Positions 7,759 through 14,613 of a DNA stretch of 22,736 nucleotides are shown piece by piece. The position numbers were made by a program, and so were the translations under genes. This DNA comes from an uncultured Pseudomonadota bacterium (GTDB lineage Bacteria; Pseudomonadota; Gammaproteobacteria; Burkholderiales; SG8-41): contig CAMPGR010000047.1 of assembly GCA_946885605.1 (NCBI GenBank), positions 1-22,736 on the forward strand, written 5' to 3'. The notes beneath the pieces are model-generated. The model was not told where the DNA came from. It saw only the letters and a program-made list of their open reading frames with translations, and did not search any database. Position 1 is the first letter of the stretch. Every line of letters begins with the position of its first letter.

Positions 7759-7790
7759 GGGTCAGACTCCGACTCCGGGTCTGACCCCTA
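7756..7790. terminator. Long perfect hairpin between convergent genes, likely two-way terminator
   Basis: TAGGGGTCAGAC (7756-7767) pairs perfectly with GTCTGACCCCTA (7779-7790), a 12-bp stem. One G-T and one C-G pair extend it inward to a loop of about seven bases. The stem begins with the ligase stop codon TAG and ends three bases before the stop of the opposite-strand SDR gene (7794), so it fills nearly the whole gap. No T-run follows on either strand. The GGGGTCAGAC core is one I recall as a common intergenic repeat in proteobacterial genomes, so it may also be a repeat-family element. Confidence 0.6.
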
Positions 7791-7793
7791 AGC

Positions 7794-8594
7794 TTAGTCG
7801 CAGCGGGCGGTCATCCCGCCGTCCACGACGATCTCGGTCCCGGTAATGAAGCGCGCTTCGTCGGATGCAAGAAAGAGCACGGCATGGGCGGTGTCGCGCC
7901 CATCACCCATGAACCCGAGCGGAATCCGGCCCACGCGCTGCTTGAGCAGGAGATCGAGATCGCCGCCCGTGCGCTGCCGCGCCAGCCGCGCTTCCACGAG
8001 CGGCGTATGCATCTGGCCCGGCACGACGCAATTCACGCGTATGCCCTTCTTCGCGTACTGGACGGCAACGACCCGCGAAAACTGGATCACGCCCGCCTTG
8101 CACGCCGCATAGCCGACCTGCGCCGCGCCGGTCCAGCGCAATCCGGACACGGACGAGGTATTCACGATCGCGCCGCCGCCCTGTTTCTCCATTACCGGAA
8201 TGACGTGCTTGCACGTGAGAAAAACGCTTTTCAGGTTGTGATCGACCTGCGCGTCCCACGCCTCCTCGGCAAGCTCCACCGGCCCGCCCGCGGCCGATCC
8301 GCCGACATTGTTCACGAGCACGTCGATACGCCCGTAGGTGTCGAGACACGTCTGCACCATCGTGGCGACCGCGGCGCTGTTCGTCACATCGCAGCAGTGG
8401 GAAGCGATCTCGCCACCCGCTTCGCGCACGCGCTCGAGCGTTTCCTTCATCGGCTCGGCGGCGCGATCGACCGCGAAAATGCGCGCGCCCTCCTGCGCGA
8501 AGAGCACCGCCGCGGCACGCCCGTTGCCCCAGCCCGGCCCGACGCAGCCCGCACCCGTGACGATGACCACCTTGTCTTTGAATCGAGGACCCAC
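7794..8594 (-). CDS. SDR-family NAD(P)-dependent oxidoreductase
   Basis: This 266-residue protein is a classical short-chain dehydrogenase/reductase. The cofactor loop at residues 13-25 has an unusual extended form (TGAGCVGPGWGNG) instead of the short TGxxxGIG, a variant seen in a subset of SDRs. NNVG at 95-98 and the structural Asn120 are present. The catalytic set is Ser148 and Y162-A-A-C-K166. Asp43 after the second strand suggests a preference for NAD(H). C-terminal PLGFMGDGRDTAHAVLFLASDEARFITG and VVDGG are typical. The start is a GTG at 8594, supported by GGGAGAG about eight bases upstream. The substrate is unknown. It lies 45 bases downstream of the protease gene on the same strand and may be co-transcribed with it. 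Confidence 0.93.
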   Translation of the reverse strand: MGPRFKDKVVIVTGAGCVGPGWGNGRAAAVLFAQEGARIFAVDRAAEPMKETLERVREAGGEIASHCCDVTNSAAVATMVQTCLDTYGRIDVLVNNVGGSAAGGPVELAEEAWDAQVDHNLKSVFLTCKHVIPVMEKQGGGAIVNTSSVSGLRWTGAAQVGYAACKAGVIQFSRVVAVQYAKKGIRVNCVVPGQMHTPLVEARLARQRTGGDLDLLLKQRVGRIPLGFMGDGRDTAHAVLFLASDEARFITGTEIVVDGGMTARCD

Positions 8595-8639
8595 TTTTCG
8601 TCTCTCCCTAGCACAAAGGCAGCGATGTTACACGATGGC

Positions 8640-9800
8640 TTACGGCGATATCCCGAGCTGCACCGGCACTTCAACGGTTTTACCCTCGCGCAACACCGTA
8701 ACCTTTACCGTATCGCCGGGCTGGCGCTGCTCGAGCACGTTCAGGAGATCGTCGATGTTCGCGACCGGCTTGCCATCGATCGCGGTGATCACGTCCCCCG
8801 CGATGATGTCGCCGGTGGGGGAGCGCTGGAAAGGCCGTATGCCCGCCGCCTGCGCGGGGCTGTCCGGCAGCACGCCGAGCACGGCGACGCCCTTCTTGAT
8901 GCCCAGCACGGCGCTCAACTGGGGCGGCGCGGCCTGGATGCCGAGCGAGGGCCGGATGAGCTTGCCGTCGCGGATGAGCCGCGGCACGATGCGGTTCACT
9001 TCATCGACCGGGATCGCGAAACCGATGCCGGCAAAGGCCCCGGAGGGGCTGAAGATCGCCGTGTTGACGCCGATCAGCCGTGCGGCGGAGTCGAGCAGCG
9101 GCCCGCCGGAGTTGCCGGGATTGATAGCGGCATCCGTCTGTATCACGCCCTGTATCGTCCGCTGCGTCAGCGATTCGATTTCGCGATTGAGGGCGCTGAT
9201 GATGCCCGTGGTCAGCGTCTGATCGAGCCCGAACGGATTGCCGATCGCATAGACCTTCTGGCCGACCTGCAAATCCTTGCTCGTGCCGATCGCGATGGGC
9301 TTCAACTTGTCCTTCGGCGCATCGATACGCAGCACCGCGATATCCCGATCCGGGAATGCCCCCACCAGCGCCGCGCGCCATGTGCTCTGATCGGAAAGTG
9401 TCACCCGCGCGCCGCTGCTGCCCTGAATCACATGGAAATTGGTGACCACGTGCCCCCGGTCGTCCCAGATGAAGCCGCTGCCGGTCCCTTTGGGAATCTG
9501 GAACACGTCGAGCGGCGAAAAGCCGCGGGCAAGCTCGAGCGTCGTGATGTGCACCGTCGATACCGACGCGGCCTTGAAGACTTCGATGTTGTTCTGCTCG
9601 TCCTCCGCGAGCGAACCGCGCGCCACCACCGGCCGCGGCTCCGCGGGAACGTCGGCCCGCCGCTCCGGCGTGCTTTCCCAAATCCAGATCCACCACGCCG
9701 CTATGGCGGCGACGACGGCGAGCAGTATCCAGCCGCGCACGGCACCTTGCTGCCGGGCGAGCAGGGGTGATCCAGGCAACGAACGAATATCGCGGCGCAT
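8640..9800 (-). CDS. Membrane-anchored trypsin-like serine protease, HtrA/DegS-like (S1C), one PDZ domain
   Basis: The 386-residue protein has one N-terminal membrane segment (about residues 24-41, very Trp/Ile rich) followed by a periplasmic protease domain and a single PDZ domain (about 285-375). The catalytic triad is His123 (TNFHVI), Asp153 (RDIAVLRID) and Ser231 (NPGNSGGPLL). The single PDZ and retained membrane anchor match DegS and AlgW rather than the two-PDZ DegP, so a part in envelope stress signalling by cutting an anti-sigma factor is plausible. No such anti-sigma gene is in the window. I chose the ATG at 9800 because AAGGA lies about nine bases upstream; the frame runs on to a TTG at 9836 without better support. 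It is divergent from the small secreted protein gene across 174 bases. Confidence 0.94.
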   Translation of the reverse strand: MRRDIRSLPGSPLLARQQGAVRGWILLAVVAAIAAWWIWIWESTPERRADVPAEPRPVVARGSLAEDEQNNIEVFKAASVSTVHITTLELARGFSPLDVFQIPKGTGSGFIWDDRGHVVTNFHVIQGSSGARVTLSDQSTWRAALVGAFPDRDIAVLRIDAPKDKLKPIAIGTSKDLQVGQKVYAIGNPFGLDQTLTTGIISALNREIESLTQRTIQGVIQTDAAINPGNSGGPLLDSAARLIGVNTAIFSPSGAFAGIGFAIPVDEVNRIVPRLIRDGKLIRPSLGIQAAPPQLSAVLGIKKGVAVLGVLPDSPAQAAGIRPFQRSPTGDIIAGDVITAIDGKPVANIDDLLNVLEQRQPGDTVKVTVLREGKTVEVPVQLGISP

Positions 9801-9974
9801 CGGAGCTATTCCTTGTGAGCGGGTTTCGAGGACCAAATGCCGGCGGGCTGCGAAGGCGCGCTGCTCGCAGCAGTCGCGCCACCATCATCATGCGCTTCTG
9901 CGCTCGAATTGTATTGTCGGAAACTTGCGCCGCCGCCCGACGACTAAGCATGGGACCGTGAAAAAGGGGAAACG

Positions 9975-10370
9975 ATGCAGCGCGTACTCAACTCGTTGAT
10001 TGCCAAAGTGCTTGTGCTCGCCGCCGGGATGCTTGCTGCCGGTATGGCGGGAGCGGCGGGGGAGGACGCGAGGGCGCTGCAGGAGGCGCTCTCGCTCATC
10101 AGCCAGGAACAGCAGGCGCTCTTCCAGCAATTCCAGATGATCCAGCAACTGCGACGCTCGAATGCCGAGCCCGTACTCCCGCCGGTTGGCGGCGGCCCGC
10201 CCGGAAATTACGACGACATGGTGGCGTACCGACGCTCGCAGATGGAACGCGACGAAGCCTACGCGCGAGATCTGCGCGAGCTTTATCAGCGGCACCAGGA
10301 TCTCGAGCGCGAAAAGCAGCCGATACTCGATAAACTGCGCGAGCTGCGCCAGTCGCCGCCTCGCCCCTAG
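9975..10370 (+). CDS. Small secreted coiled-coil protein of unknown function
   Basis: The 131-residue protein begins with a clear Sec signal peptide (about residues 1-28, hydrophobic core VLVLAAGMLAAGMAG). The mature part is helical, with a Gln-rich stretch (QEQQALFQQFQMIQQL at about 44-59), a Pro/Gly hinge at 66-77 and a long charged helix at 80-125 (RDLRELYQRHQDLEREKQ) that should form a coiled coil. There is no Cys and no lipobox. A GGGGA ribosome site precedes the ATG. It would be a small periplasmic protein; I do not recognise a family. It is divergent from the HtrA-like protease and converges on the cyclase gene with 23 bases between the stops. A chaperone-like or envelope structural role is possible but not shown. 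Confidence 0.75.
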   Translation: MQRVLNSLIAKVLVLAAGMLAAGMAGAAGEDARALQEALSLISQEQQALFQQFQMIQQLRRSNAEPVLPPVGGGPPGNYDDMVAYRRSQMERDEAYARDLRELYQRHQDLEREKQPILDKLRELRQSPPRP

Positions 10371-10393
10371 GACGAAGCCACCGCAATGGGCGG

Positions 10394-11728
10394 CTACGCC
10401 ACTCGGAACTTGTTCCGCCCCCCGCTCTTCGCGGCGTAAAGGGCTTCGTCGGCCTTCTTGATCAGCGCATCAGCCGTGATATGGTCCACGCCCGCGTAAA
10501 GCGCGACGCCCACGCTGGCCGTGACGGTGAGCGCGCGGCCGTCGACCACGAATTCCGGACGCATCGCCGCCACGATCTTCTCCGCAATGTGCGAGCCCGC
10601 TTCGCGCCCCGTCAGCTCTTCGACGACCAACGTGAACTCGTCGCCTCCGATCCGGGCGACCGTGTCCGTCTCCCTCATGCAAGCGGCAAGACGTTGTGCG
10701 AACCCTTTGAGCAACGCATCTCCCGCGTCGTGCCCGGACGTGTCGTTGACGCTCTTGAATGTGTCGATGTCGACGTACATCACCGCCATCAACCGCTTGC
10801 TGCGATGGCTGCGCATCATCGCGCGTTTCAGGCGGTCGTAAAACAGGCCGCGATTCGGCAGTCCGGTGAGCCCGTCGTGGGTCGCCTGGTGCGCGAGCTC
10901 GATTTCCGCGCGCTTGCGCGCCGTGATATCGGAATTCGTGCCGGTAATTCTCACCGCGCGCCCTTGCGCATCGCGCTCGACCGCCTTGCCTATCGTGCGG
11001 ATCCAGATCCAGTCGCCGCAGAGGTTACGCACCCTGTATTCCACGTCATAGTGCGAGGAAGCGCCTTCGAGCACGTCGTTGAGGCGCGTCGATAAGGGAG
11101 GCAGGTCTTCCGGAGAGATGAGCGCCTCCAGCTCATGACGGGCGATCACCGAGGCGCGCGCCGGGCCGCCGAGCAGCGCCTGCCATTGCTCGCTCAGATA
11201 GATCCTGTTGGCGCGCACATCGAAGTCCCACAACGCGAGCCCGGAATTATCGAGCGCGAGCTTGAGGCGGTCGAGATGGGCCTTCGCGGCGAGCGTGTTC
11301 TTGAGCCGGAGGATGAGCTCGCTCGAATCGACCGGTTTGGCGAGAAAGTCGGTCGCACCCAGCTCGAGCGCCCGGATTTTCATGTCGGCGCTCGTGTAGG
11401 AAGTGAGCACGATGATGGGAATATGGTCGAGGCCGGCCTCGGTGCGCATCGCCTGGATGATGTCGAACCCGCTCACCTCGGGCATCACGAGATCGAGCAG
11501 CACGACATCGGGCCGTTCGCCCGCCAGAAGCTCGAGCGCCTTGCGCGGCTCGCTCGTGGGGATGAGACTGCGGTAGCCGGCCTCCTGGAGGAACGAGCAC
11601 AGGACGTCGAGCGTGCTCGGCTCGTCATCCACCATCATCACGCGCGCCGATTGCAAATATCCGGTATCGTCACCGCAGACCGGATCGCGCACGCTGCGCA
11701 CCACTGGCTCAGTCGGCTTGCCGTCCAT
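10394..11728 (-). CDS. Response regulator with PAS and GGDEF domains (diguanylate cyclase)
   Basis: The 444-residue cytoplasmic protein has a receiver domain at about 28-150 (acidic pair Asp34-Asp35, phospho-acceptor Asp79, Thr109, Lys131). A PAS domain with its C-terminal motif lies at about 155-275 and a GGDEF domain at about 280-444. The active-site motif is intact (RIGGDEF, 359-365). The product-inhibition site is also present (R352-E-T-D355, five residues before GGDEF), so it should make c-di-GMP and be feedback-controlled. Phosphorylation of Asp79 is the likely input. The receiver is a close sister of that in the REC-GGDEF-EAL protein at 14614-16416. The ATG follows GGGGGAG closely. It is the last gene of the leftward block, 87 bases after the PmbA-like gene. 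Confidence 0.95.
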   Translation of the reverse strand: MDGKPTEPVVRSVRDPVCGDDTGYLQSARVMMVDDEPSTLDVLCSFLQEAGYRSLIPTSEPRKALELLAGERPDVVLLDLVMPEVSGFDIIQAMRTEAGLDHIPIIVLTSYTSADMKIRALELGATDFLAKPVDSSELILRLKNTLAAKAHLDRLKLALDNSGLALWDFDVRANRIYLSEQWQALLGGPARASVIARHELEALISPEDLPPLSTRLNDVLEGASSHYDVEYRVRNLCGDWIWIRTIGKAVERDAQGRAVRITGTNSDITARKRAEIELAHQATHDGLTGLPNRGLFYDRLKRAMMRSHRSKRLMAVMYVDIDTFKSVNDTSGHDAGDALLKGFAQRLAACMRETDTVARIGGDEFTLVVEELTGREAGSHIAEKIVAAMRPEFVVDGRALTVTASVGVALYAGVDHITADALIKKADEALYAAKSGGRNKFRVA

Positions 11729-11815
11729 ATTCTCCCCCGGGCCGTAATTTTAGAGTAGCTTACATCAACCTCGCCGCAAGCCGAGAATCGAGCGGCGGCG
11801 TGGCGTGCGCGGGCG

Positions 11816-13132
11816 CTAAAGCGTGAATTTCAGTGCGCGCAACAACGCGCCGGGAAGCCGCATGCTGCGCGTGGATCGCGCTTCGTAGGTGGACGAGTCG
11901 AGCAGCAGCTCGCGCTCGCGCGTGAGGTCCACGAGATGATCGCCCAGCATGCGGTAAATGGAATCGTCGAAACGCATGGCATTGACCGGCGCAAGGATGC
12001 GCCCGTCTTCCACCCAGAACGTGGCAAAGCGTGTCATGCCGGTAATTCGGCCGGCGGGGCGATCCGAATAGTTGAGGTACCAGAGGTTCGCAATGTAGAG
12101 GCCGGTATCGAGCGCGACAAGGGCATCGGTCACAGGAAGCGCGCCGCCCGCCATGTCGAGCGACTCCGGGCTCTCTGCGGCATCCGCACCGTTCGGCGTG
12201 AGCCCGTATTCCTTCGCCGAGCGCGGCGACACCAGAGGCTCGCCGAGCTTTCCGGCATCGATCAGCGTGACGCTCGGCGGCTTGACGAAGCCTTCGTCCT
12301 GAAACTCGGGCGCGACGCCCTCGGCGGTGTTTTCCCTGAAGGTGACGCACGATGCAAGCGTTTCGCCGTACTCCATGCGCAAGAGCGGACTCTGGCGGGT
12401 CGCGCGGGCGCGTGCCGAGAACCCGCCCCATGAGATCATCCCGGCCAGTTCCTCGAGCGCGCGCGGCGTGAGGTAACTCCGGTACTCGCCCGGCTCGATC
12501 GTGCGCCGCGGGCGGGCAAGAAGCGCGAGCTGCTCTTTCGCGGACTCGAGCTTCGTCTCGAACACGGACTCGTCCCAATCGAATCCGGCGTAACCGCTCT
12601 TCACCGCTTTGTCCGCCTCGAGATGCAGGCTCCAGTCGAGATTGAAGGTGTCGATCTCATGCCAGTTGCGCTGGCCGTATGAATTGGCGAAGCCCTGATA
12701 GATCGTGCCGGCGGCGTAGATGCCCACTAAATCGTGGCCGTTTGCGCGCTCGACCACGCGCTCGGTAACGATCTCCGCCGGGGCGAGCGCGCCGCGGCGC
12801 ACGCTGTCGCTCGAGTGCGGTGTCTCCGCGATCAGGAGCCACGGGTCTTCTGGAAGCGTCGCAACGGCGTCGCGCAACCGATCGAGCGCTGCGCGTGCGT
12901 GCTCGAGATCGCCGCTGCCGCCCCTGATGGCAAGGGTCGCGGACGCCTGGCGCCGCTCGCGCACCAGGCGCAGGGAAAGATATCGCTGTTCCACGCTGCC
13001 GGGTTGCCGCACGCGCCCGCGATTGAAGCGCACGAAATCCGAGCGCTCGGCGGCAAGCTCGCTGAGCAGCACTTCATCGCCGCGCAATTCGCGCGTCAGC
13101 GCGCCTGCGAGATCGAAGAACGCCTCTTTCAA
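11816..13132 (-). CDS. TldD/PmbA family protein (PmbA/TldE-like partner), TTG start
   Basis: This 438-residue protein is the second member of a TldD/PmbA pair. In the well-studied E. coli pair, TldD carries the metalloprotease site and TldE (PmbA) is the partner subunit; together they open and cut unfolded peptides. Here the zinc motif HExxxH is absent, as expected for the partner. The C-terminal half has the family signature TGLYIANLWYLNY, RITGMTRFATFWVEDG and APVNAMRFDDSIYRMLGDH. The start is a TTG at 13132 overlapping the TGA of the upstream gene. GGAG at 13140-13143 lies seven bases before it, and the N-terminus LKEAFFDLAGAL is the expected one. The longer open frame to 13366 runs antisense-like through the upstream gene and is not credible. 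Function in this organism is unknown. Confidence 0.9.
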   Translation of the reverse strand: MKEAFFDLAGALTRELRGDEVLLSELAAERSDFVRFNRGRVRQPGSVEQRYLSLRLVRERRQASATLAIRGGSGDLEHARAALDRLRDAVATLPEDPWLLIAETPHSSDSVRRGALAPAEIVTERVVERANGHDLVGIYAAGTIYQGFANSYGQRNWHEIDTFNLDWSLHLEADKAVKSGYAGFDWDESVFETKLESAKEQLALLARPRRTIEPGEYRSYLTPRALEELAGMISWGGFSARARATRQSPLLRMEYGETLASCVTFRENTAEGVAPEFQDEGFVKPPSVTLIDAGKLGEPLVSPRSAKEYGLTPNGADAAESPESLDMAGGALPVTDALVALDTGLYIANLWYLNYSDRPAGRITGMTRFATFWVEDGRILAPVNAMRFDDSIYRMLGDHLVDLTRERELLLDSSTYEARSTRSMRLPGALLRALKFTL

Positions 13133-14556
13133 TCCGCCGCTCCGCCGAAGACGTCCACGCCGGCGAACACGCACGCCGGCGCTGCGTGCCCCACGTCGAT
13201 CGCCTGGTTGGGCTCGCCCTTGCCGCAGTAGAGCGTGCCGTGCACCTCGAACGTGTCCGTATCGCCCGCCATCCGCAGACTGCGCCAGAAAGTGGCCGAA
13301 ATGCCCCGGTAGTTGGGATTCTTCACGACACCTTTCACTTTGCCGTTCTCGATCAGCTCGGCCCATTCACAGCCGAACTGGAACTTGTTGCGCGAGTCAT
13401 CGATGGACCACGACACGTTGGTGCGCATGAGCACGCCGCGCTCGATGGATGCGACCATCTCGGCGAGCGGGCTGACACCCGGCTCCACGTTGAGATTCGC
13501 CATGCGGTCGATCGGCGGACGGTTCCAGCCGCTGGCGCGCGCGTTCGCTGTCCCCGGCAGGCCGGCACGAAGCTGCGAGAGACGACCGCCCAGGGGGCGC
13601 GCCAGGATACCGTTGCGGATCAACCAGACCTTCTCGGCCGGGGTGCCCTCATCGTCGAACGCGTAGGAAGCGAGCTCGTGCGGCAGCGACGGATCGAACG
13701 TCACGTTGAGGAGCTCCGATCCGTACTGATACTGCCCGAACATGTGGAGCGTGACGAAGCTCGTGCCCGCGTAGTTGCGCTCGTCGCCGAGTATGCGATC
13801 GAGCTCCAGCGGATGCCCGATCGATTCGTGGATCTGGAGCATCATCTGGTCCGGCATCAACAGCAGGTCCATTCTGCCGGACGGGCAGTCGGGTGCAACG
13901 AGCAGCTTCACCGCTTCCTCGGCGAGCCGCGCGCCGCAGCCCACGAAGCCCGAACGCTCGATCTGCTCGATCCCGCCCTGTTGCGCATGGCTGAAGCTGC
14001 GCGTTTGCGTTTCGAGGCCCTCGTTGGCCGTCACATGTGCGTGGGGAATGACGGATTGGAACCGCTGATGGACCTCGCCGCCGGTATTCGTGAGATGGAG
14101 CTGCTCCACGGTGCGCAGTGCAAGCCCGGCATAGCGCTCGACGATACGGCGGTCGCCGTGCGCGCGGCGGCATTCTTCCGCGAGGAGTTCGTACAGGGCG
14201 CGCTGCGAACCGGAACGCACGTTACCCGCGGTGAGATCCCGTGTGCCGCGCGAGGCCGGCATACTGCGCGGATCGAAGGGGTACACGCTCGCGGCGCGTG
14301 TGGCCGCGGCCCAGGTCGTCGCGCGGTCTAGCGCTGCCTGCAGGCCGGCGAGCGACACATCGCTCGTTGCGCAATAACCATAGCCGCCTTCGGTTACCGC
14401 GGTGAGCATGGCGCCGCAGTCGATGGAAAGAACGGGCGGCTCGAGCGTGTCCTGCCGCACTGCGAGCAGCTCGCGCGTTTCTTCCACATAGCGGAGCGAC
14501 CAGAAGGGGGCGGTGGACTTGAGCTTGCGAAAGCGATCGCGAAGATCGACGGGCAT
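13129..14556 (-). CDS. TldD/PmbA family metalloprotease (TldD-like catalytic subunit)
   Basis: The 475-residue protein is the catalytic-type member of the pair. The zinc motif is H243-E-S-I-G-H248 (HExxxH), and Cys444 in YCGKGEPNQ is at the place of the third ligand seen in TldD. Near the end, HAAPACVFAGVDVFGG is typical. The length is close to E. coli TldD (481). It has no signal peptide and should be cytoplasmic. The family cuts leader peptides of some ribosomal natural products and degrades unfolded peptides. No precursor-peptide gene is visible nearby. The stop overlaps the TTG of the partner, which argues for obligate co-expression. No ordinary ribosome site precedes the ATG; instead a perfect hairpin ends three bases before it. 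The gene follows the REC-GGDEF-EAL gene after 57 bases. Confidence 0.92.
   Translation of the reverse strand: MPVDLRDRFRKLKSTAPFWSLRYVEETRELLAVRQDTLEPPVLSIDCGAMLTAVTEGGYGYCATSDVSLAGLQAALDRATTWAAATRAASVYPFDPRSMPASRGTRDLTAGNVRSGSQRALYELLAEECRRAHGDRRIVERYAGLALRTVEQLHLTNTGGEVHQRFQSVIPHAHVTANEGLETQTRSFSHAQQGGIEQIERSGFVGCGARLAEEAVKLLVAPDCPSGRMDLLLMPDQMMLQIHESIGHPLELDRILGDERNYAGTSFVTLHMFGQYQYGSELLNVTFDPSLPHELASYAFDDEGTPAEKVWLIRNGILARPLGGRLSQLRAGLPGTANARASGWNRPPIDRMANLNVEPGVSPLAEMVASIERGVLMRTNVSWSIDDSRNKFQFGCEWAELIENGKVKGVVKNPNYRGISATFWRSLRMAGDTDTFEVHGTLYCGKGEPNQAIDVGHAAPACVFAGVDVFGGAAD
13140..13143 (-). promoter_or_regulatory. Ribosome-binding site for the TTG-started PmbA-like gene
   Basis: GGAG on the minus strand lies inside the last codons of the TldD-like gene, seven bases before the TTG at 13132. 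It supports this unusual start and translational coupling. Confidence 0.55.
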
Positions 14557-14559
14557 ACC

Positions 14560-14582
14560 GGGACGGCGAAGATCTCCGTCCC
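14560..14582. promoter_or_regulatory. Hairpin directly before the TldD-like start codon
   Basis: GGGACGG (14560-14566) pairs with CCGTCCC (14576-14582), a perfect 7-bp stem with a nine-base loop. On the minus-strand mRNA it ends three bases before the ATG at 14556 and takes up the only purine-rich ribosome-like sequence. Read on the plus strand it looks like a factor-independent terminator (stem then TTTT), but no plus-strand gene needs one. Confidence 0.45.
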
Positions 14583-14613
14583 TTTTACTCTATCGCACTA
14601 CGCCGCGGCAAGC

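Noticed and set aside
7884..9770. 628-codon plus-strand open frame opposite the SDR and protease genes
   Set aside because: It is antisense to two genes with intact catalytic motifs and has the Arg/His/Ala-rich composition of a shadow frame.
9801..9974. Promoters in the gap between the protease and the secreted-protein gene
   Set aside because: A TACAAT-like box occurs on the minus strand, but no -35 at a fitting distance was found on either strand.
13133..13366. Longer N-terminus for the PmbA-like protein
   Set aside because: The added 78 residues are Arg-rich, overlap the conserved C-terminus of the TldD-like protein in another frame, and the TTG start has its own GGAG.
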